Assembly (NCBI GenBank): GCA_020354105.1
Contig: CP070642.1
Coordinates: forward strand, 215,099-223,508
Direction of reading: 5' to 3'
DNA length: 8,410 bases
Origin: Chloroflexota bacterium
Lineage (GTDB): Bacteria > Chloroflexota > Dehalococcoidia > GIF9 > UBA5629
How positions within the stretch are numbered: the stretch's first letter is position 1; each line of letters opens with the position of its first letter. The translations under genes were made by a program, and so were the position numbers. The notes beneath the pieces are model-generated. The model was not told where the DNA came from, did no database searches, and saw only the letters and a list, made by a program, of their open reading frames with translations. Of this stretch, positions 1 through 5,822 are shown piece by piece.

Positions 1-315
1 GTCAGATTTGTCGAGTTCAGGGTTGAGATAGAGACAGATAGGGAGTCACAGGATGTCGATCTAGCCTTTAAATCTTTACTTTCAGCCTAGTATCTACCCT
101 GGCATCATCTCAGAGATACTGGAGCCCGCTACTATGACCTACGTGCTCTTGTAGATGACCTGTGGCTCATCGATTGCCGCGACTCTTTGTGCGTTCTAGG
201 AATGAGATTGCGCTGCGATGAAAAAGGTACCGGCAGGCCGGAACAAGTGGCTAAAGCTCTGGGCTTCTCACAACGTCCTAAATTAATCCATCGTACCAAT
301 CTGATATTGAACTGA
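1..315 (+). pseudogene. C-terminal part of a radical-SAM-linked DUF2344 protein, interrupted by an in-frame TAG
   Basis: Reading frame 1 encodes 29 residues, a TAG at 88-90, then 74 more residues ending at TGA 313-315. The downstream part carries what I recognise as the end of the DUF2344 / TIGR03936 radical-SAM-linked family: LPWHHLRDTG, YYDLRALVDDLWL, MRLRCDEKGTGRPEQVAKAL and IHRTNLIL. The upstream part (VRFVEFRVEIETD...) fits the strands that precede it in the same family, so both halves belong to one protein with no change of frame. Members of this family usually sit beside or are fused to a radical SAM enzyme; their biochemical role is not firmly known to me. The 5' end lies outside the window. 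The interruption could be a true nonsense mutation, a sequencing or assembly error, or readthrough. TAG ends three other genes here (Smr, larA-like, lutB/lutA fusion), so UAG is an ordinary stop in this genome. Confident about the family, less about pseudogene status. Confidence 0.6.
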
Positions 316-332
316 ATTCATTTGATTCAATA

Positions 333-1463
333 ATGCAGCCAATAGAGCCTCGTTTAGATACCAAGCGTCAAGAATTGGCTAAGGAATACGCCAGGCTTAC
401 GAGGCGACTGTCTTTTATCGACTTGGCAATAGTCAGCATACTATTTGTAGAGCTTATCTTCGGAGGCGTTTCGGTAAAAATCAGTTCTTTCCTAACCTTT
501 TCCCAGCCCTGGGCATCAGCCTTGTATTTTACTATTCTGGTGATTTGCCTGGGTATAATCGTGATGCCACTGACCTACTATCAGGGATTTATACTGCCGC
601 GACGCTACGGTCTATCAAGTCAAAAATTTGGTGCCTGGCTAGCAGACAGAGCCAAAGCCTCAGCCCTGGGCTTTTTATTAGGTTTAGTGATGGTTATTCT
701 CCTTTACTGGTTACTGGACCGTTTCCCAGATATCTGGTGGTTATGTGCTGGCATATCGGTAGTGTTGCTCAGCCTACTACTAACGCGGCTAACGCCCAAT
801 TTACTACTGCCTATTTTCTTCAAGTTAGAGCCTCTGGCTAATGTAGACCTCAAGCAGAGGCTGATGAATCTGGCAAAGCGGGCGCAGACCCAAATTGTCG
901 GTGTATTCACTATGGATTTAAGCAGCAAAGGCACTACAGCTAATGCCATGCTAGCCGGTCTGGGCAAGACGAGAAGCATTATTCTGAGTGATACTCTGCT
1001 TCAGCAATACACTGCGGAGGAGATTGAGGTAATACTGGCACATGAATTGGGTCATCACATTCACCGTGATATCCCCAAGCTCATAGCTGTTCAAGCTGTG
1101 GCGGTTTTGTTAGCCTTCTATTTGTCTGATTTGGTTTTAAGAACCAGTCTTTTACCATTAGGCTTCCAAGGGATTGCTGATGTGGCAGCCTTTCCTCTGC
1201 TGGTTCTATCTCTAGCCGTTTTTGGTTTGATAGTAACGCCATTTATTAACGCCTATAGCCGTTATATAGAGACATCGGCTGACAAAGCCGCTCTAGAACT
1301 AACAGGCAACCCGCAGGCTTTCGTCACCGCAATGACCAAGCTTACCGACCAGAATCTCAATGTAGCCGACCCCAGCCGTTGGGCGGAATTACTATTTTAT
1401 GACCATCCACCATATAATAAGCGGGTGGATTTAGCTCAACGCTATAATATGAAGGTTTCTTAA
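333..1463 (+). CDS. M48-family membrane zinc metalloprotease (Ste24/HtpX-like)
   Basis: Predicted integral-membrane zinc protease of 376 residues. The zinc site is visible: HELGHH at 237-242 (HExxH with catalytic E238) and the downstream third ligand E313 in ETSADKAA, with the conserved D317. SSKGTTANAMLAGLGKTRSI at 198-216 is the strand and loop typical of Ste24/CAAX-protease-1 relatives, and DHPP at 357-360 near the C-terminus is also a family hallmark. Hydrophobic segments lie at about 28-46, 62-82, 110-127, 135-158, 250-269 and 284-304, so the protein should be a multi-pass membrane enzyme with a cytosol-facing active site. Bacterial homologues are generally linked to membrane-protein quality control or proteolysis of short substrates; prenylated substrates should not be assumed. 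The ATG at 333 follows the preceding stop by 17 bases and has no obvious Shine-Dalgarno, so initiation may depend on coupling to upstream translation. The stop TAA is part of the TAAGGAGG that serves the next gene. Confidence 0.9.
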   Translation: MQPIEPRLDTKRQELAKEYARLTRRLSFIDLAIVSILFVELIFGGVSVKISSFLTFSQPWASALYFTILVICLGIIVMPLTYYQGFILPRRYGLSSQKFGAWLADRAKASALGFLLGLVMVILLYWLLDRFPDIWWLCAGISVVLLSLLLTRLTPNLLLPIFFKLEPLANVDLKQRLMNLAKRAQTQIVGVFTMDLSSKGTTANAMLAGLGKTRSIILSDTLLQQYTAEEIEVILAHELGHHIHRDIPKLIAVQAVAVLLAFYLSDLVLRTSLLPLGFQGIADVAAFPLLVLSLAVFGLIVTPFINAYSRYIETSADKAALELTGNPQAFVTAMTKLTDQNLNVADPSRWAELLFYDHPPYNKRVDLAQRYNMKVS

Positions 1464-1468
1464 GGAGG
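1463..1468 (+). promoter_or_regulatory. Strong Shine-Dalgarno (AGGAGG) that decides the start of the phosphatase gene
   Basis: AGGAGG overlaps the TAA stop of the M48 gene and lies 6 bases before ATT 1475-1477. No other start candidate sits at a suitable distance, so this site supports initiation at the ATT rather than at the GTG at 1565, which is almost 100 bases downstream. Confidence 0.75.
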
Positions 1469-1474
1469 CAAGCG

Positions 1475-2086
1475 ATTAGACTTATCCTAATTAGACATGG
1501 CGAAACCGCCTGGAATCAGGAGCGACGAATTCAGGGTGGCAGCAGTGATGTTGAATTAAGTGAAGTGGGGAGAAAGCAAGCAGAGAGTCTGGGGCTGGCG
1601 CTGCAGGAAACGAAAATCGACGCTATTTATTCCAGTCCATTAAAACGCGCTTTTGATACAGCACAGGCTATTGCTAGCCATCATAATCTGACGGTGCAAG
1701 TGGAGCCCGATTTGCGGGAGATGGAGGTTGGTGAGCTTGAAGGCGTATCCATAGCTGAGCTGGGCACTAGTTTCAGCCAGTTTTTGCTAAAGTGGCGGCA
1801 GGGGAAAGGTATGGATAAATTACCTGGGGGTGAGAGTGTGATTGAAATGGCAGACAGGGTGTGGGCAACCATTCAACTTATAATGAAGAGACAAGAAGAG
1901 GAAACAATAGTGATGGTAAGACATTTCTTCACTGTTGTGGTAACTATCTGTAAAGCCTTAGAATGGCCACTTACCACCTTTGAGCGCATTAGAGTGCAAA
2001 CGGGCAGTATTAGTATAATTGATTTGGAAGATGGACAAACTCGCTTGGTGTCATTGGGCGATACCTGTCATCTAAAAGAGGACTGA
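1475..2086 (+). CDS. Histidine phosphatase superfamily protein (phosphoglycerate-mutase/CobC-like), with ATT start
   Basis: Branch-1 histidine phosphatase of 203 residues, a normal length for the family. The N-terminal catalytic motif LIRHGET (residues 5-11, phospho-accepting H8) lies immediately after the proposed start. SSPLKRAFDTA around 53-63 supplies the conserved arginine, REMEVGELEG at about 81-90 is the acid-containing motif, and VMVRHFF near 150 holds the second active-site histidine, followed by FF where small residues are usual. The substrate cannot be assigned: relatives include alpha-ribazole phosphatases (CobC), broad phosphatases and phosphoglycerate mutases, and no cobalamin genes are nearby. 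Start choice: there is no ATG, GTG, TTG or CTG in frame between the upstream stop at 1445-1447 and GTG 1565, and starting at 1565 would delete the RHG motif. ATT 1475 follows AGGAGG by 6 bases and gives the expected I/M-RLILIRHGE N-terminus. It is 11 bases after the protease gene and 1 base before tilS, so it is almost certainly co-transcribed. Confidence 0.88.
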   Translation: MRLILIRHGETAWNQERRIQGGSSDVELSEVGRKQAESLGLALQETKIDAIYSSPLKRAFDTAQAIASHHNLTVQVEPDLREMEVGELEGVSIAELGTSFSQFLLKWRQGKGMDKLPGGESVIEMADRVWATIQLIMKRQEEETIVMVRHFFTVVVTICKALEWPLTTFERIRVQTGSISIIDLEDGQTRLVSLGDTCHLKED

Positions 2087-2087
2087 A

Positions 2088-3515
2088 TTGACCAGAAAAG
2101 ACAAAACGCTGGAACAAAGAGTTATAAACTTTATCCAGCGACACAATCCTTTTTTAGCCGGCGACAAGCTGGTGGTGGCAGTGTCCGGCGGTGCCGATTC
2201 AGTTTGCTTGCTTCACATTCTGATGCAGCGAAGGGTAGAGCTTGCCATAGAACTACATGTAGCTCATCTCAATCATCAACTTCGAGGTGCCGAGTCCGAT
2301 TCTGATGCCAAATATGTCTCTGATTTTGCTAATAAACTTGATATACCAGCAACGATTGAGCGTCTAAATGTGACAGCATATCACGACCAAAAAGGTGGCT
2401 CATTGGAGGAAGCCGCCCGGGAGGTTCGCTACAGCTTTTTGGCTGAGGTGGCCAAGAAGGTAGGTGCCACAAAGGTGGTGACAGGACATACCCGTGACGA
2501 TCATATAGAGACTATTCTGATGCATTTACTGCGCGGGGCTGGCACAGCGGGACTGTGTGGCCTACAATCTCATTCCATACTTCCATGCGGCGAACAAAGT
2601 GGGCAGCTTGAATTAGTGCGCCCATTACTCGATATTGCCAGACAGGAGACATCAGAATACTGCCAGAGATACAACCTGGCTCCACGAAGCGATTCATCCA
2701 ACGCATCGCTTTCTTTTATGAGAAATCGTGTCCGCCTTGAGCTGCTACCTGTGCTCAGAAATTATAATCCCAGTATCGACGATGCTTTACTCAGAATGGC
2801 GGATATCGCCAGAGATGACATCTCCTTTATTCAGGAACAAGCCTCATTGCTATGGAAAGAGTTAGCCAGAAAGGATGATGAGGCAATCTACCTGGATATG
2901 AACAAGACGGTTGCCCTGCCACGTGCCCTACAGAGACAAATATTTAGAAGGGCAGTCAAGCAACTTCGAGGTAGTCTTAAGGATATTGAGGCTGACCACA
3001 TTGAGTCGATGATGGATTTCCTATCAAAGCCAGCGGGGAAAAAATTATGCCTCCCGGATGGCCTGACTCTATCTACGGAGTACGGTCGTCTGATTCTGGC
3101 CTCGGCACAGGCGCCAATTTGCCCGTTACCTCCCCTTAAAGGAGTATCCAACATTAATATTCCTGGTAAAACCGAGTTGCCTGGCTGGCGGATTAAAGCG
3201 GACATAATTCAAGAGATGGTTGGCGAAGACAACGGTCTTGCTGCCAGCTTTGATGCTAACAAGGTTGGAAGACAATTAATAGTGCGGCAACGCAGACCCG
3301 GTGACCGCTTTCAACCTTTGGGTATGAGTCAAACCAAAAAACTTCAGGACTTCATGGTTGATTCCAAAATCCCCGGTTCCTGGAGAGACCGAGTGCCGTT
3401 GATTTGTTCACCTACACAGATATTGTGGTTAGTAGGCTGGAGAATAGACGACAGGGTTAAGGTCACTGAAAACACGAAGGAGATCCTGCACATAAAATTT
3501 GAAAGGTTGACCTGA
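2088..3515 (+). CDS. tilS: tRNA(Ile)-lysidine synthetase
   Basis: TilS ligates lysine to C34 of the CAU-anticodon tRNA-Ile2 using ATP, converting it to lysidine so that it reads AUA and is charged with isoleucine; it acts in the cytoplasm and is essential in most bacteria. The PP-loop signature SGGADS is at 33-38. HLNHQLRGAESDSDA (60-74), GHTRDDHIET (133-142) with the following LLRGAGTAGL, and FMRNRVRLELLP (210-221) are typical of the N-terminal N-type ATP pyrophosphatase domain. A helical substrate-binding region follows at about 235-320. The TilS C-terminal domain lies at about 395-470, with RQRRPGDRFQPLGM at 400-413 and KLQDFM. The length of 475 residues matches full-length TilS. The start is TTG at 2088, with GAGG at 2078-2081 six bases upstream. 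It begins 1 base after the phosphatase stop and its TGA shares one base with the next ATG (TGATG), which suggests translational coupling. Confidence 0.96.
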   Translation: MTRKDKTLEQRVINFIQRHNPFLAGDKLVVAVSGGADSVCLLHILMQRRVELAIELHVAHLNHQLRGAESDSDAKYVSDFANKLDIPATIERLNVTAYHDQKGGSLEEAAREVRYSFLAEVAKKVGATKVVTGHTRDDHIETILMHLLRGAGTAGLCGLQSHSILPCGEQSGQLELVRPLLDIARQETSEYCQRYNLAPRSDSSNASLSFMRNRVRLELLPVLRNYNPSIDDALLRMADIARDDISFIQEQASLLWKELARKDDEAIYLDMNKTVALPRALQRQIFRRAVKQLRGSLKDIEADHIESMMDFLSKPAGKKLCLPDGLTLSTEYGRLILASAQAPICPLPPLKGVSNINIPGKTELPGWRIKADIIQEMVGEDNGLAASFDANKVGRQLIVRQRRPGDRFQPLGMSQTKKLQDFMVDSKIPGSWRDRVPLICSPTQILWLVGWRIDDRVKVTENTKEILHIKFERLT

Positions 3516-3769
3516 TGGCAGTAGATTTGGAGTTGCGTATAAGGCGGCTCACTATTGACGAGGCTTTACCAAAGCTTGACCGATACCTGAACGCCGCCTT
3601 CATGGCCGGCCTGCCTTCTGTACGCATTGTCCATGGCAAAGGGACGGGGGTGCTTCGTAAAGCAGTACATGAGACACTGGCTGAAAATCCCCTGGTCAAG
3701 TCCTTCAGGTATGGTGATTGGGGTGAGGGAGGAGCAGGAGTCACAATAGTTGAGCTAGCCAATCAATAG
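3515..3769 (+). CDS. Stand-alone Smr (MutS2 C-terminal-like) domain protein
   Basis: The 84-residue product is nearly the size of a single Smr domain. IDEALPKLDRYLNAAFMAGL at 15-33, VRIVHGKGTGVLRKAV (36-51) and the end GEGGAGVTIVEL (70-81) follow the Smr pattern; HGKGTG is at 40-45. Smr domains bind nucleic acid and many are endonucleases acting on DNA or RNA. In this protein the N-terminal LDLHG/LDLRG motif reads LELRI (5-9) and the histidine is absent, so nuclease activity is uncertain. No MutS2 ATPase core precedes it; tilS lies directly upstream and overlaps it by one base (TGATG). It could be a free-standing RNA or DNA binder expressed with the tRNA-modifying enzyme, or a domain left after loss of the rest of a MutS2. 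The intact frame, overlap-type start and clean C-terminus favour a functional gene. The exact role is unknown. Confidence 0.82.
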   Translation: MAVDLELRIRRLTIDEALPKLDRYLNAAFMAGLPSVRIVHGKGTGVLRKAVHETLAENPLVKSFRYGDWGEGGAGVTIVELANQ

Positions 3770-3815
3770 CATAGTGGCTATACTAGGAGAGCAATCCTTA
3801 CAATAGGAGACAATA

Positions 3816-5057
3816 ATGGCTACAAAGATGGTGACTGTTCCCAGACAGATTTGGTATGAAGAAGGGAAACTGCAACTGACATTCCCTGAGTCATGGGAGG
3901 TAGTGCCCTGTCTGATGAACGGGCATGATGCATCTCAAATAACTCCGGAGCAAATAAAAACTGCCTTCGATAATCCTATAGGCAGTCCTCCACTTAGAAA
4001 ACTGGCTCGAGGCAGAGCTGAAGCGGCTATAATATTCGATGATATCTCGCGTCCTACAAGAGTTGCCGATTTGATGCCGTACGTACTGGAGGAGCTATAC
4101 TCAGCGGGTATTCCAGATGGTTCCATCAGATTCATCTGCGCTACCGGTGGGCACGGTGCACATACCTTTCAGGATTTCCAGAAGAAGCTGGGAAACAAAA
4201 TAATGGATAACTTTCCGGTTTACAACCACAATCCATACGAGAACTGCACATATGTCGGCCAGACACCCACGGGTACCAAGCTTTCCATAAATTCCGAGGT
4301 TATGAGCTGTGACCTGAAAATCGGCATCGGCTCAGTAATTCCCCATGCCCAGAGCGGTTTTGGCGGCGGCGGAAAGATTGTTCTGCCTGGCATAGCCTCT
4401 ATAGACTCAATTGAAACCTTCCACCGCTGGGAGATCAATGCCAGGGAAGCTGGACATGGCGATATCGTAGGTCCCGGACATTACATCGAAAACCCCATGG
4501 TGAAAGACTTCAATGAAGCGGCAAAAATGGTAGGACTCGACCTCAAGATAGACACCATAGTCAATGGCATGGCAGAACCTTGCGCCATATTTGTGGGTGA
4601 ACCGCAGACAGAATACTACGAAGCCGTCAAGTTTGCGGTTCCACACTACGCAACAAAGCCTGTCCCGGGAGCCAACGTAGTTGTGGTGAACACCTACGCA
4701 AAAGGTAATGAAGCTATCCTCGGCTTGCTCATAGGCATAATGATGCTGACGGAAAGGGGTGGTGACCTGGTATTGATTATGGATTGCCCCGCCGGACAGG
4801 TAGTGCATTATCTGCTGGGTAGTTTCGGTGAACAAGCCAGGGGCCGCTTATTCACTGCAGTCAATTTCAAACTGCCGTGGCTGAAAAGGCTGGTAGTATT
4901 GTCACCGCAATTTGAGAAATCTATGACCGATTGGCTGGCGATTCCTGATACCGCATGGGTAAAGACCTGGCCAGAGGTGATAGATATTCTTAACCAGGAT
5001 TTCCCAGCTGGTGCCAAGGTGGCAGTTGTGCCTGACGGCACCATTCAGTACCTGTAG
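3816..5057 (+). CDS. LarA-family nickel-pincer-nucleotide 2-hydroxyacid racemase/epimerase (DUF2088)
   Basis: 413 residues, close to Lactiplantibacillus plantarum lactate racemase LarA (424). The LarA residues that I know from the family map one to one: DDISRP (D76, R79) for the substrate/cofactor loop, ATGGH (H113, like H108), IPH (H177, like H174), the pincer-attaching lysine in FGGGGK (K187, like K184) and FH (H203, like the nickel ligand H200). The spacings 177-187-203 equal LarA's 174-184-200. VYNHNP and YVGQTPTGT (135-154) are further family signatures. LarA-type enzymes racemise or epimerise 2-hydroxyacids through hydride transfer to a Ni-pincer cofactor made by LarB, LarC and LarE, none of which is in the window. 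The substrate may be lactate or another 2-hydroxyacid, so the symbol larA is not assigned. ATG 3816 has AGGAG at 3805-3809, 6 bases upstream. The 46-base gap after the Smr gene may mark a new transcription unit. Downstream neighbours are Lut/Lld-type oxidation genes, which fits hydroxyacid use. Confidence 0.9.
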   Translation: MATKMVTVPRQIWYEEGKLQLTFPESWEVVPCLMNGHDASQITPEQIKTAFDNPIGSPPLRKLARGRAEAAIIFDDISRPTRVADLMPYVLEELYSAGIPDGSIRFICATGGHGAHTFQDFQKKLGNKIMDNFPVYNHNPYENCTYVGQTPTGTKLSINSEVMSCDLKIGIGSVIPHAQSGFGGGGKIVLPGIASIDSIETFHRWEINAREAGHGDIVGPGHYIENPMVKDFNEAAKMVGLDLKIDTIVNGMAEPCAIFVGEPQTEYYEAVKFAVPHYATKPVPGANVVVVNTYAKGNEAILGLLIGIMMLTERGGDLVLIMDCPAGQVVHYLLGSFGEQARGRLFTAVNFKLPWLKRLVVLSPQFEKSMTDWLAIPDTAWVKTWPEVIDILNQDFPAGAKVAVVPDGTIQYL

Positions 5058-5071
5058 TGGCTTTAGTTATT

Positions 5072-5076
5072 GGAGA
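5072..5076 (+). promoter_or_regulatory. Shine-Dalgarno (GGAGA) setting the start of the stand-alone LUD gene
   Basis: GGAGA ends 8 bases before ATG 5085. The longer alternative start, TTG 5070, overlaps this site and has no ribosome-binding sequence of its own, so ATG 5085 is preferred. Confidence 0.55.
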
Positions 5077-5084
5077 AACCCAAT

Positions 5085-5822
5085 ATGGCTGCAGCAAAAA
5101 AAGAACTTGTAGAAAAATTTAAAGCAGAAGCCAGCAGGGCAGGTGCCCTAGTTCACGAAGCCGTAGATGCCAAAGACGCCAATAATTATGTGCTGAAGCT
5201 GGCACAGGAACGCAATGTGAAACATGCAGTTAAGTCAAAATCTAAGGTGGCTGACAAGCTTAATTTGCGAGAGCGCCTTGAAAAGGCTGACATTGAGGTA
5301 AAAGAGACAACCCTTGAGGAATGGATTACCCAACTGGCTGGGAAAAAACAAGCTGGACGGAAGACCATTAAGCAGATGGCGGAGCTTATCTCCAAGGCCA
5401 CAGGTAAAAAACTAAATCACGACCCTCAGGTTTTGTTAAACTCTGCCAACCGAGCAATTAAGCAATCTTGCATTGATGCCGACATGGGTATCTCGGAGGC
5501 CAGCGTTGCCATAGCGGAGACTGGAACTCTAGTCATCACAAGTAATTCAGGTGATTCTCGACTGGTAGCTGTATTACCTCGCATACACTTGACAGTGGTT
5601 GACTGTGAAAACATAGTCCCAACCTTGGAAGATGCTGCTGCCAGGATTAAGCCGCTCGGCAAGAACAAGGCAGACGGCTATATCTCGAGTTACGTTACTT
5701 ACATCACAGGCAGGAACACTACTGCCGATATACCGGGTGCCATACTGGCCAGGGCTCAGGGACCCGCGGAGGAACACATCCTGCTGCTAAATGGGGCTAC
5801 AAGCAACCGAGGTGCAGCATGA
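5085..5822 (+). CDS. Stand-alone LUD-domain protein, LutB-type rather than ordinary LutC
   Basis: 245 residues, almost wholly one LUD domain (lactate utilisation; LutB/LutC/YkgG group), cytoplasmic by composition. Diagnostic stretches are DANNYVLKLAQ (31-41), VKSKSK (49-54), the DADMGIS...AIAETGTL core (131-149) and the end DIPGAILARAQGPAEEH (215-231). No iron-sulfur cysteines are present. By position it occupies the LutC/LldG slot of a Lut operon, but by eye it matches the N-terminal LUD half (residues 63-300) of the following gene: about 49 of 79 residues agree in its first part. It lacks about six residues there, including the histidines of the AHIVGPAVHK segment, so it looks like a diverged duplicate. 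Known LUD proteins take part in oxidation of L-lactate to pyruvate with LutA and LutB; its own role may be structural. It starts 27 bases after the racemase, and its TGA overlaps the next ATG by four bases (ATGA). TTG 5070 is a less likely start. Confidence 0.85.
   Translation: MAAAKKELVEKFKAEASRAGALVHEAVDAKDANNYVLKLAQERNVKHAVKSKSKVADKLNLRERLEKADIEVKETTLEEWITQLAGKKQAGRKTIKQMAELISKATGKKLNHDPQVLLNSANRAIKQSCIDADMGISEASVAIAETGTLVITSNSGDSRLVAVLPRIHLTVVDCENIVPTLEDAAARIKPLGKNKADGYISSYVTYITGRNTTADIPGAILARAQGPAEEHILLLNGATSNRGAA

Noticed and set aside
88..90. TAG as pyrrolysine or another reassigned codon
   Set aside because: TAG terminates at least three intact genes here at family-typical ends, and a DUF2344 protein is not a known pyrrolysine protein.
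545..841. 98-codon plus-strand open frame inside the M48 protease gene
   Set aside because: It is out of frame with clear membrane-protein coding sequence, has no ribosome site and no recognisable product.
1565..2086. GTG 1565 as the start of the histidine phosphatase
   Set aside because: This start removes the RHG catalytic motif that is plainly encoded upstream in the same frame and has no good Shine-Dalgarno at a suitable distance.
3750..3784. Possible promoter before the racemase (TTGAGC 3750-3755, TATACT 3779-3784)
   Set aside because: The spacing between the boxes is 23 bases, too long for a standard sigma-70 promoter; the -10-like box alone is weak evidence.
4407..4835. 142-codon open frame on the minus strand inside the racemase gene
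   Set aside because: It lies fully opposite a strongly conserved gene, shows no recognisable family and is a shadow of the coding strand.
5070..5084. TTG 5070 as the start of the stand-alone LUD gene
   Set aside because: It overlaps the GGAGA ribosome site that serves ATG 5085, and the five extra residues show no family match.
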